From Verrucomicrobiales bacterium (lineage in GTDB: Bacteria > Verrucomicrobiota > Verrucomicrobiia > Limisphaerales > UBA1100): a stretch of 13,063 nucleotides of DNA. Where the stretch lies: the NCBI GenBank assembly GCA_002719595.1, contig PBEJ01000049.1, forward strand, positions 43,444-56,506, in the 5' to 3' direction. The notes beneath the pieces were generated by a model. It made no database searches and was not told the origin of the DNA. It worked only from the letters and a program-made list of their open reading frames with translations. The position numbers were made by a program, and so were the translations under genes. Of this stretch, positions 1 through 7,464 are shown piece by piece; position 1 is the stretch's first letter; every line of letters begins with the position of its first letter.

Positions 1-1145
1 ATGAGATCCGTCAGGCGGGCCTGTACAAAGCTGAGCGGGTAATTGAGTCTCCTCAGGGAGCAAAAGTGGGAGTTGGCCAAAATAAGCCGGTCTTAAATAT
101 GTGCGCCAACAACTACCTTGGCCTCGCGAGCCATCCTGAAGTTATTGCTGCTGCACGCGAAGCTTTGGACAAATGGGGCTATGGCATGGCCAGTGTCCGA
201 TTTATTTGCGGAACACAAAAGATCCATAAGCAATTGGAAGGCAAGCTCTCCGAATTTTTGGGAACTGAAGATACCATTCTCTATACATCTTGTTTTGATG
301 CCAACGGAGGGCTTTTTGAGACCCTCCTTGGGCCTGAAGATGCAGTGATTTCTGACGAATTAAACCATGCCTCAATCATTGACGGAGTGCGCCTCTGTAA
401 GGCTAAGCGGTTTCGTTATAAGAATAATGATATGGCTGACTTGGAGGTGCAGCTTGAAGCAGCCAAAGGTTCGCGACGTATTTTGATTGTGACAGACGGG
501 GTATTTTCTATGGATGGCTACCTAGCCAAGTTGCCTGCTATTTGTGACTTGGCTGACAAGTATGGCGCGCTTGTGGCAGTAGATGATTCTCACGCGGTTG
601 GCTTCATGGGGTCGCGAGGTCGTGGCACCCATGAACATCACAACGTGATGGACCGAATTGACATAATTACTGGCACACTGGGCAAAGCCCTAGGTGGAGC
701 TAGCGGTGGATACACAAGCGGCCGGGCCGAAATTATTGAGTTCCTCCGCCAGCGCTCAAGGCCTTATCTTTTTTCCAATACGGTTGCCCCGAGCATTGTT
801 GCTGCTTCGATCAAAGCGATTGATCTTCTAACTGAGTCAACGGATTTACGAGACCAGCTTGAATCAAACACAAAATTTTTCAGGGAGCAAATGGCCGGAA
901 GCGGATTCCACATTTTGGACGGAGAGCACCCTATTACCCCCATTATGCTTGGAGATGCTGCTCTGGCAGGTCGTTTTGCTGATGCGATGTTGGAAAAAGG
1001 GGTTTACGTCGTTGGGTTTTACTACCCCGTTGTTCCGCAGGGTAAAGCCCGTATCCGCACACAAATTTCATCTGCCCATACCCGGGAAGAACTGGAGTTT
1101 GCCATCGCTCGTTTTGGCGAAGTAAAAAATGAGATGGGGATTTGA
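1..1145 (+). CDS. kbl: Glycine C-acetyltransferase (2-amino-3-ketobutyrate CoA ligase), 5'-partial
   Basis: PLP-dependent alpha-oxoamine synthase that converts 2-amino-3-oxobutyrate plus CoA to glycine plus acetyl-CoA, the second step of threonine degradation after threonine dehydrogenase; cytoplasmic. The reading frame is open from base 3 to the TGA at 1143-1145 (380 residues seen). The residues encoded before base 66 ([20 protein letters not shown]) match the family N-terminus, so the gene runs in from the left and the GTG at 66 is not its start. About 16 residues are missing compared with E. coli Kbl. Visible motifs are CANNYLGLA, the [12 protein letters not shown] block, [16 protein letters not shown] and the PLP-lysine motif TLGKALGG, with the lysine codon at 684-686. 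The C-terminal [14 protein letters not shown] block is intact. No tdh is visible; it may lie upstream. The next gene follows 31 bp downstream on the same strand. Confidence 0.96.
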   Translation, partial: EIRQAGLYKAERVIESPQGAKVGVGQNKPVLNMCANNYLGLASHPEVIAAAREALDKWGYGMASVRFICGTQKIHKQLEGKLSEFLGTEDTILYTSCFDANGGLFETLLGPEDAVISDELNHASIIDGVRLCKAKRFRYKNNDMADLEVQLEAAKGSRRILIVTDGVFSMDGYLAKLPAICDLADKYGALVAVDDSHAVGFMGSRGRGTHEHHNVMDRIDIITGTLGKALGGASGGYTSGRAEIIEFLRQRSRPYLFSNTVAPSIVAASIKAIDLLTESTDLRDQLESNTKFFREQMAGSGFHILDGEHPITPIMLGDAALAGRFADAMLEKGVYVVGFYYPVVPQGKARIRTQISSAHTREELEFAIARFGEVKNEMGI

Positions 1146-1176
1146 TCCCACTTTATTCTTTTGTCATTCTCACCTT

Positions 1177-3087
1177 ATGGACTTCCTTAAAAGCCTTGCT
1201 TGCGCTTCGCTATGGTTGGTCGGGGTGCTTGAGTCAGCGGACCTGCAGCGTATTAAGTATAACAATCCGGGCTTAAAGGTGGATTTGGGGGTAGGGTTGT
1301 GGGCTTGGCCAATGCCGGTGGATTGGGATAACGACGGAGATCTTGATCTACTCGTCGACTGTCCTTGTAAACCCTATAATGGTATCTGGTTTTTTGAGAA
1401 CCCAGGCGGTAGCAAAACCCCAGTCTTCAAAGCTGGCAAGCGCGTTTATGCCTCGCGTCGGAACATTCAGATAAGCTGGATAGGGGGCAATCCAAAATAC
1501 CTTATGCCGGGAGCTGAGGTGTCAGCCGATCTCACCAAGACAAAAAAAATCTACCCGAAAAATCGGGTGGAAAAGCACCGTAAGATTCGTGCTAATCAAT
1601 GGAAGTACGTCGATTACGATGGGGACGGGGCTTGGGATCTTATTGCTGGAGTAGGCATATGGGATGATTATGGTTGGGATAACGCCTACAATACTAAAGG
1701 CGAATGGACCAACGGCCCATTACATGGCTACGTGTATCTGCTGCGTAATAAGGGCACGACGGCTAATCCGGATTACGCTACGCCGGTTAAGGTGCTGGCG
1801 GGCGGTAAGCCGGTGGATGTTTATGGCCGGCCTTCGCCAAACTTTGCAGACTTCGATGGAGATGGGGATCTGGATCTGCTTTGCGGTGAGTTTGTCGATA
1901 GCTTTACTTATTTTGAAAATATCGGCACTCGTAAAACGCCCAAGTATGCAACTGGCAGCAAGCTAACCCACGATGGTAAGCCGTTGAGAATGGAGCTGGA
2001 AATGATTATGCCTAGCGCAGTAGATTGGGATGGGGATGGAGACATCGACTTGATTGTGGGAGACGAGGATGGGCGCGTCGCTTTGGTTGAGCACACGGGC
2101 AAGATAGAAAAAGGAATGCCACAGTTTTTACCGCCAGTGTATTTTAAGCAGGAAGCAGATGAGGTGAAGTTTGGCGCCTTGTCCACGCCTGTGAGCTTTG
2201 ATTGGGACAGCGATGGCGATGAGGACATTATCTGTGGCAATACGGCCGGGCATATTTGCTTCATTGAGAACCTCAGCGGGCCGAAAATCGAACGACCTAA
2301 ATGGGCAGCTCCGCAGCTTCTCAAAGCCGGGGGCAGGACGCTTCGTATCAAGGCCGGGGCGAATGGGTCCATTCAAGGACCCTGTGAGCGTAAGTGGGGT
2401 TATACCACTCAGACGGTGGCCGACTGGGATCACGACGGTCTGCCGGACTTAGTGGTGAACTCCATTCTTGGTAAGGTTGTGTGGTATCGTAATATTGGGA
2501 CACGCAAGGTTCCGAGGCTTGCGGCTGCCCGGCCCATTGAAGTTGAGTGGGCCGGCAAGCAGCCGTTGCTCAAATGGGGATGGATGCGTCCTGAGGGCAA
2601 GGGATTACTCACCCAATGGCGAACTACGCCGGTGGTTGTTGATTGGAACTCCGATGGTCTTAGGGATCTTTTGATGCTCGACCATGAGGGATACCTTGCT
2701 CTCTTCCCGCGGATGAAACGCGGAGGCCGACTCCAGCTTCATGAGCCGCAGCGCATCTTTGAAACAGATAATCCCTCCGATAACGTCCGCTTGAATTCAA
2801 GGATGGCTGGAGGGAGTGGACGGCGAAAATTGTGTGTGACTGATTGGGATGGGGATGGGCGCAAAGATGTGTTGGCCAATAGCCCCAATGCTGAGTTTTG
2901 GCAAAACGTGGCAGACCGCGAGGGTAGGTTTAAGCTCATCAATCGGGGAACATTGTTTGAGCGTAACATTTCCAGCCATACAACCAGTCCCACCGTGGTT
3001 GATTGGAATGGCGACAAAGTGCCGGATTTATTGGTAGGAGCTGAAGACGGGTTTCTTTATTACGGACGCAACCCTCGCAAACCTTAA
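1177..3087 (+). CDS. Secreted VCBS/FG-GAP repeat protein, predicted beta-propeller
   Basis: 636-residue protein with no enzymatic motif that I recognise. I chose the ATG at 1177 because it opens directly into a signal peptide (MDFLKSLACASLWLVGVLESA, hydrophobic from residue 7 to 18, probable cleavage after A21). The in-frame ATG at 1129 would add 16 residues in front of it and overlap kbl. Nine calcium-loop-like motifs of the DWDGDGxxDLLVG type begin at residues 49, 146, 225, 283, 342, 416, 489, 556 and 609. Most lie 53-79 residues apart, as in FG-GAP/VCBS propeller blades. Three blades share an extra ENIGTRKTPKYA-like stretch. Such proteins are usually periplasmic or extracellular and bind calcium, often in polysaccharide or surface adhesion contexts; the ligand here is unknown. 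The TAA stop overlaps the stop of the convergent channel gene. No Shine-Dalgarno precedes the start. Confidence 0.88.
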   Translation: MDFLKSLACASLWLVGVLESADLQRIKYNNPGLKVDLGVGLWAWPMPVDWDNDGDLDLLVDCPCKPYNGIWFFENPGGSKTPVFKAGKRVYASRRNIQISWIGGNPKYLMPGAEVSADLTKTKKIYPKNRVEKHRKIRANQWKYVDYDGDGAWDLIAGVGIWDDYGWDNAYNTKGEWTNGPLHGYVYLLRNKGTTANPDYATPVKVLAGGKPVDVYGRPSPNFADFDGDGDLDLLCGEFVDSFTYFENIGTRKTPKYATGSKLTHDGKPLRMELEMIMPSAVDWDGDGDIDLIVGDEDGRVALVEHTGKIEKGMPQFLPPVYFKQEADEVKFGALSTPVSFDWDSDGDEDIICGNTAGHICFIENLSGPKIERPKWAAPQLLKAGGRTLRIKAGANGSIQGPCERKWGYTTQTVADWDHDGLPDLVVNSILGKVVWYRNIGTRKVPRLAAARPIEVEWAGKQPLLKWGWMRPEGKGLLTQWRTTPVVVDWNSDGLRDLLMLDHEGYLALFPRMKRGGRLQLHEPQRIFETDNPSDNVRLNSRMAGGSGRRKLCVTDWDGDGRKDVLANSPNAEFWQNVADREGRFKLINRGTLFERNISSHTTSPTVVDWNGDKVPDLLVGAEDGFLYYGRNPRKP

Positions 3088-4310
3088 GAACTACCGTTTT
3101 CTTCTTCTTCTTCTTCCTTTTCCTGTTCCTCGTCTTCAACGTCCACTTCAAAGAGTTGTTTATAGGCGTCAACTCCAGCTTCATCGAGAGCCTCTCCGCA
3201 TTTGTGACAATGCTGCGCGTCCAGCCGATGTCCCTCAGCTCCGCAGTTAGCGCAGCTACGCGAAGTGGTGGTGAGAGTGGAAGAGGTGTCTTTCACCGAC
3301 TTGAGGGCATGGCCACAGACATAGCAACGCTTTGCATCAAATTTGTGTCCGTCTGCGCCGCAATCCTCACATTTGCGTTGATCGGGGTCGGTGGCTTTTG
3401 ATCCGTCAGCAATTTCTGTTGCCACAATGACACCAATGCATAAGCCCAGAATGCTATAGCCCATGACCATCACCATCGCAGCCAGGCTCTGGCCCAGGGG
3501 TGTTTCAGGGCGAATTTCCCCATACCCCACAGTTGTCAGGGTGACAATGGCCCAGTAGACGCCCTTGGGAATGCTGTCAAATTTTGGATTTAGGGGCTGT
3601 TTAATCGTTTGATCGTCAAATTTTAGAATCTCAGTTTCTCCATTCGAAAGCTTTAGGGTAATGCCCTTAGCTTCATCAACCTCGGTCACTTTTCCATTTT
3701 GCCGTTTTTTGCTTACTCCAAATTCAATTTGTTGGCCTACTTGTAACGTGGAGGGGTCTTCTACCTTCACGTGGTAACCTTCAATGGAATACATGGCGGT
3801 TCCAAAAATTGAGACGAGAATTAAAATCGCAGTGAGAAATACGATGATTTTGGCCCGACTCCGTACCAGAGCCCGCCAAATCATGGTTGAACCCTGCACG
3901 TAAGAAGTCATCCCGAGCACTCGGAACACGCGCAATACGCGCAGGAACCGGATCATGAGCATGAATTCAGCTCCCGGTAAGATGAGAGCAAGATAGGTGG
4001 GCAAAATGGCAATGACATCAATAATCCCGAAGAAGCTCGTTGCGTACATCCGCGGCGATTTTACGCACCAAAGCCTGAGGGCGTATTCAATGGTAAAGAA
4101 AATCGTGAAGCCCCATTCGGCCTTGTGCAGAAAGCTGCTTTGATCCGGCGTGATACTGGGGACGGTATCCACCATCACTGCCGCCACACTCAGCAGGATA
4201 CAGATGATCAGGAAGACATCAAAGGTCTTACCAGCAGGCGTATCGGCCTCGAAAATGACTTCGTGCACCCGCCTTTGCAGTTCTGATTGGCTATCGCCTC
4301 CTTCGGACAT
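3084..4310 (-). CDS. Voltage-gated potassium channel with turret insert and tandem zinc ribbons
   Basis: 408-residue inner-membrane ion channel. S1 spans about residues 30-50, S2 65-82 and S3 93-110. The S4 voltage sensor (117-134) has arginines at every third position (R121, R124, R127, R130). S5 spans about 152-176, the pore helix 249-259 and S6 272-299. The selectivity filter TVGYG (260-264) indicates K+ selectivity. Prokaryotic relatives are usually near 270-300 residues. The extra length comes from two places: a polar, beta-rich insert of about 60 residues (183-242) between S5 and the pore, which would face the periplasm, and a cytoplasmic tail. The tail has two CxxC-x11-CxxC zinc ribbons (C314/317/329/332 and C353/356/368/371) and a run of glutamates. 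The voltage sensor and pore look functional. The ATG at 4310 is the only start that keeps S1. Gating input from zinc or redox is an inference. Confidence 0.92.
   Translation of the reverse strand: MSEGGDSQSELQRRVHEVIFEADTPAGKTFDVFLIICILLSVAAVMVDTVPSITPDQSSFLHKAEWGFTIFFTIEYALRLWCVKSPRMYATSFFGIIDVIAILPTYLALILPGAEFMLMIRFLRVLRVFRVLGMTSYVQGSTMIWRALVRSRAKIIVFLTAILILVSIFGTAMYSIEGYHVKVEDPSTLQVGQQIEFGVSKKRQNGKVTEVDEAKGITLKLSNGETEILKFDDQTIKQPLNPKFDSIPKGVYWAIVTLTTVGYGEIRPETPLGQSLAAMVMVMGYSILGLCIGVIVATEIADGSKATDPDQRKCEDCGADGHKFDAKRCYVCGHALKSVKDTSSTLTTTSRSCANCGAEGHRLDAQHCHKCGEALDEAGVDAYKQLFEVDVEDEEQEKEEEEEENGSS
3101..3116. repeat. CTT trinucleotide microsatellite inside the channel gene
   Basis: Five and a third CTT units on the + strand, read as GAA/GAG glutamate codons on the minus strand. 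They encode part of the acidic tail of the potassium channel (residues about 399-404). Because the unit is three bases, slippage would change the length of the glutamate run without shifting the frame. Confidence 0.8.
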
Positions 4311-4315
4311 GTCCG
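4304..4315. promoter_or_regulatory. 12-bp perfect palindrome covering the channel start codon
   Basis: CGGACATGTCCG is a perfect 12-bp palindrome whose centre contains the ATG of the minus-strand channel gene. It lies just downstream of the candidate promoter at 4323-4351, a usual position for a repressor operator. As RNA it could fold CGGA against UCCG with the start codon in the loop. Its symmetry is seen directly; a regulatory role is inferred and chance is possible. Confidence 0.3.
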
Positions 4316-4322
4316 TGTTGTT

Positions 4323-4351
4323 GATATACTGGAATTTCCGCCGAAAAACAA
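4323..4351 (-). promoter_or_regulatory. Candidate sigma70-type promoter of the channel gene
   Basis: Read on the minus strand: TTGTTT (4351-4346), a 17-bp spacer, then TATATC (4328-4323). The -10 box matches four of six consensus bases and the -35 box three of six. Transcription would start near 4316, leaving a leader of only about six nucleotides before the ATG at 4310. This would fit the absence of a Shine-Dalgarno sequence. It lies in the 80-bp divergent region shared with the GYF_2 gene, for which I could not identify a promoter. Confidence 0.35.
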
Positions 4352-4390
4352 TGCGATTTACTTCATGGGCGAATATGGCAGATTGGGCCC

Positions 4391-5299
4391 GTGCAAATTT
4401 TCATTACGCGCGGCGAAGATTCCAGCGGCCCCTATACGCTGGAACAGGTACAGGATTACCTGAGCCAAGGCGTGCTTTTGCCTGATGATTTTGCCTACCA
4501 CGAAGGCTTGGAAGGCTGGATTCCATTGGCGCAACTTATCAGTGAATTAGCTTCAGTGGGGGATTCGGTGCCCCCCAACCAAGCGCCCGCAACCGCTCCG
4601 GCCCCGTCTGAGCCTGAACCGGTTGTAGCCCCCGTGGCTGCTGCCACTGCTCCTGTTCCGGCTAAGGGGGAGGGAAAGAGTGAGGGTAAAAACAAAATTG
4701 TGTTGGCCGCTGTTGCCGGTCTTTTGGGATTATGCGCCTTGGTAGTAGCAGTAGGATTTTTGTTGAAAGACGATTCGGTAGAGCAAGCGCAGAATCAGGA
4801 ACCTGCCAAACCACCACCTGCAATCGGGATAACTGAACCCAATCCCAACCTACCGCCACCGCCAACCACGGAGCCCACAAAACCAACTAATGGTCCCCTA
4901 GCTGAATCATTAACCGGTAAACGGTTGAGGGTTAGTATTGAAGGGGATGAATTCTGGGTTCAATTAAACAACAACGGCACCACGCTGGATCACGCTGGCT
5001 TAGAGGGCACCTTTAAGATTGAAGGCTTGAGTTTGTCCATCACTGATGATGATGGCATTACCATAATTGAATTTAGCGCAGCCAATCCCAAGGAGGGAGA
5101 CGCGGTTACCGTTACAGGTACAAAGGAACCCGGCAGCCCTCCTGTCCTTGGGCCTATCAAGGCCAAGATTGTAAAGCTTGGTTCGGCTAATAATCCTGAA
5201 GGAACAAGTCCCAAACTTCCTGAAACTAATCCAACAAATCCAGGTTCTCCGGGAGCGATCCCTGCGCTGCCAACCCAACCTAATAATTCCAAAAAATGA
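4391..5299 (+). CDS. GYF_2-domain single-pass membrane protein
   Basis: 302-residue protein. Residues 1-50 match the bacterial GYF_2 domain pattern: IFITRGEDSSGPYTLEQVQDY, then the LLPDDFAYHEGLEGWIPLAQLI part. GYF_2 is taken to be a cytoplasmic protein- or peptide-binding module. A Pro/Ala-rich linker (56-92) leads to one transmembrane helix (102-125, KNKIVLAAVAGLLGL onwards), and a Pro-rich stretch (138-167) follows. A beta-rich domain (about 170-263) that I do not recognise then leads into a Pro/Asn-rich tail. By charge, the N-terminus is inside and the C-terminal domain outside. The GTG at 4391 is the only start that keeps the GYF_2 domain complete; the upstream ATGs at 4365 and 4375 are in other frames. 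Its TGA overlaps the next ATG (ATGA), so the two products are probably made together. Function unknown. Confidence 0.82.
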   Translation: MQIFITRGEDSSGPYTLEQVQDYLSQGVLLPDDFAYHEGLEGWIPLAQLISELASVGDSVPPNQAPATAPAPSEPEPVVAPVAAATAPVPAKGEGKSEGKNKIVLAAVAGLLGLCALVVAVGFLLKDDSVEQAQNQEPAKPPPAIGITEPNPNLPPPPTTEPTKPTNGPLAESLTGKRLRVSIEGDEFWVQLNNNGTTLDHAGLEGTFKIEGLSLSITDDDGITIIEFSAANPKEGDAVTVTGTKEPGSPPVLGPIKAKIVKLGSANNPEGTSPKLPETNPTNPGSPGAIPALPTQPNNSKK

Positions 5300-6645
5300 G
5301 AAAAATTATCCCCCTCTTTTTGACTGTAGCTGCACTAGTGGCTGCGCCAAAGAAAACGGCGCTGGACCATTACGTGGCCAAGGCCGACCCAGCTTACAAG
5401 TATAAGCTCATCCAATCCCAAAAGGTACGAGGCGGCACCATCCATGTCATCGACATGACCTCTCAGCGTTATCTTACCCGCAAGGAAGTGAACCGTCCTG
5501 AGTGGCGGCACTGGGTGATTATTGTGAAGCCTGATCAGGTAAATCACCAAACGGGTCTTCTCTATATTAGCGGAGGCAATAACGACGGCAAACCTCCGCG
5601 GCCGCGCGGCGAGCTCATGCAAATAGCTGCAGCCACCGGCTCAGTGGTGACTGAAATTCAGATGGTGCCCAATCAGCCTTTGGTTTTTGCCGATGAAACC
5701 CGTCAGCGATATGAGGATGCCATTATTGCCTATTCCTGGGACAAGTTCCTGCGTGGAGGCGATGAAAAGTGGCCTTTGCGCCTACCGATGACCAAGGCTG
5801 CGGTGCGGGCTCTTGATACGGTTACTGACTTCATGGCCAGCGCTAAGGGCGGCGGAATCAAGGTGGACCGGTTTGTAGTCACCGGCGCCTCAAAGCGAGG
5901 TTGGACGACCTGGAGTACTGCCATAGTCGATAAACGCGTGGTGGCGATTATTCCCATTGTCATTGATATGCTGAATATTGAACCTTCCTTCAAACATCAC
6001 AAGGCCGCCTACGGCTTTTATGCACCTGCAGTGGGTGATTACACCGCCAAGGGGGTGATGAACTGGATTGATACACCCCAAAACACCAAGCTTAAAATTA
6101 TTGAGGACCCCTACGAATATCGCGACCGGCTTACCCTGCCCAAGTTTTGTATTAACTCCGCTGGCGACCAGTTTTTCCTGCCCGATTCCTGGCAATTTTA
6201 CTGGGATGATCTGAGAGGACCCAAGCACATACGTTACGTGCCCAATACCGGCCATGGATTGCGCAACAGTGATGCCATTGACAGCTTGGCTGCCTTTTAT
6301 CATGCCATCTTGAATAAGACCGATTTACCCCGTTACGATTGGAAGGTGGCTAAGGATGGAACCATTACTGCAACGACGCAGGATAAGCCGAAGGCCGTAC
6401 GCCTGTGGCAGGTGACCAATCCTGATGCGCGTGATTTTCGTATTGATCAAATAAAGAACAAATGGACAGCGACAGAGTTAAAGCTTAATAAAAAAGGTCA
6501 ATACACCGCGCGCCCCAAGAATCCGGCCAAGGGCTGGACCGCCTATCTGATTGAGCTGACGTTTCCAGGGAAGGTGCGCCCCTTTAAATTTACCAGCGGA
6601 GTTGTAGTGCGGCCCGATGTATTGCCTTTTGCCGATAAGAAATAA
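5296..6645 (+). CDS. PhoPQ-activated pathogenicity-related (PqaA-type) alpha/beta hydrolase, exported
   Basis: 449-residue protein of the PhoPQ-related family named after Salmonella PqaA. The N-terminus is a signal peptide (MRKIIPLFLTVAALVAA), so it should act in the periplasm or outside the cell. The alpha/beta-hydrolase fold is evident: LLYISGGNNDGK around residue 88, the nucleophile elbow GASKRGW with S199, an acidic residue D291 in the SAGDQFF motif, and H320 in NTGHGL. Together these form a plausible Ser-Asp-His triad. The last 100 residues (about 350-440) form a beta-rich C-terminal domain typical of the family. Substrate is not established for the family and cannot be read from the sequence. 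Translation is likely coupled to the GYF_2 gene through the ATGA overlap. The family name does not imply that this organism is a pathogen. Confidence 0.9.
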   Translation: MRKIIPLFLTVAALVAAPKKTALDHYVAKADPAYKYKLIQSQKVRGGTIHVIDMTSQRYLTRKEVNRPEWRHWVIIVKPDQVNHQTGLLYISGGNNDGKPPRPRGELMQIAAATGSVVTEIQMVPNQPLVFADETRQRYEDAIIAYSWDKFLRGGDEKWPLRLPMTKAAVRALDTVTDFMASAKGGGIKVDRFVVTGASKRGWTTWSTAIVDKRVVAIIPIVIDMLNIEPSFKHHKAAYGFYAPAVGDYTAKGVMNWIDTPQNTKLKIIEDPYEYRDRLTLPKFCINSAGDQFFLPDSWQFYWDDLRGPKHIRYVPNTGHGLRNSDAIDSLAAFYHAILNKTDLPRYDWKVAKDGTITATTQDKPKAVRLWQVTNPDARDFRIDQIKNKWTATELKLNKKGQYTARPKNPAKGWTAYLIELTFPGKVRPFKFTSGVVVRPDVLPFADKK

Positions 6646-6699
6646 CGCAACAAGGAAAAGAATGACTAACGGGACGCTGATTTCTCCTGGGATAAAGAC

Positions 6700-7254
6700 C
6701 TATTTCTCCGCAATCAGAATTACGCGGCGATTTTCCGAATCAATGACGAAAACTTTTCCCTCTGGCGCCATTGGCAGCATGGGCAGAAATTGCTCGGCCA
6801 CTAAATCGCTAACACGTTCAGGCAAGGTATTTTTTTGATTAAGCCAACGTTCAAGAGCCTCATTTAAAACCCCAAGATTATCTCCTGGATCATTACTGAT
6901 TAATTTCCTCGCGATAAGCTCTGAAGGCGACAATTGCTCTTCTTCAGGGGAGGGAACTTTTTGGGTAATAGTTGGTTTTACTTCTGCAAGGTTTCCCCCG
7001 GGAGGATTTTCATTGTTTGATATTGTGGCCGGTTGCACATCGTTTGATTGGGAAATTTTGGGGATAGAAGAATTTTCTTCATCGGGTTTGACAATCTCTT
7101 TTTTATCCGGATTTAGCGAGTTATGAGCTGAAATTTCAGGTACTGTTTCTAGGGGGTTACGGTCGGGTTCATGATCGTTTTCGGCCAAATTAATTGTTTC
7201 CCGGTTACAGCCAGCCAAGCTCAGAATGCAAACTATTGCACAAAGACATCTCAT
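6700..7254 (-). CDS. Small lipoprotein with pseudopilin-like C-terminal domain
   Basis: 184 residues if started at the ATG at 7254. That start puts a clear lipoprotein signal at the N-terminus (MRCLCAIVCILSLAGC, lipobox LAGC with C16 as the lipidated cysteine). A start 17 codons upstream (7305) would add a non-signal extension and is less likely. Residues 20-110 are polar, low in complexity and rich in Asn, Glu and Pro, probably a disordered tether. The folded part is at the end (about 126-182): NEALERWLNQKNTLPERVSDLV, then LPMAPEGKVFVIDSENRRVIL. This helix-then-strand pattern resembles the tails of many verrucomicrobial pseudopilin-like hypothetical proteins, by recall only. No function can be assigned. 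It converges on the hydrolase gene with 54 bp between stops. Confidence 0.72.
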   Translation of the reverse strand: MRCLCAIVCILSLAGCNRETINLAENDHEPDRNPLETVPEISAHNSLNPDKKEIVKPDEENSSIPKISQSNDVQPATISNNENPPGGNLAEVKPTITQKVPSPEEEQLSPSELIARKLISNDPGDNLGVLNEALERWLNQKNTLPERVSDLVAEQFLPMLPMAPEGKVFVIDSENRRVILIAEK

Positions 7255-7464
7255 ATCAACAAGCACCACAGGAGGTACTGTATCTATCTTAACACGTACA
7301 CCCAAACAGGCAAAAAGTCAAAGGACGACTCTTTGCTGTATATAGAAGGTATTTTGGGCTCCCGTTGATTTCTAAAAAGGCCAATTTGTTAACGCTTATT
7401 CTAATGTTTTTCACAATTTATTACTCAGCTGGACCTTGTTGCGCTACGGATTTAACTTTGGCCA

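Noticed and set aside
66..1145. GTG at 66 as start of a 359-residue Kbl
   Set aside because: The same frame is open upstream to base 3 and encodes family-typical residues, so the gene is cut by the window edge and does not start here.
1129..1176. ATG at 1129 as start of the VCBS protein
   Set aside because: It would put 16 extra residues before a clear signal peptide and overlap kbl; the ATG at 1177 fits better.
1908..2372. 154-residue minus-strand ORF inside the VCBS gene
   Set aside because: Shadow of the repeated GAT/GGG codons; serine- and proline-rich with no domain, while the + strand frame has nine clear motifs.
5890..6303. 137-residue minus-strand ORF inside the hydrolase gene
   Set aside because: Fully antisense to the conserved catalytic region of the PqaA-type hydrolase, with no motif of its own.
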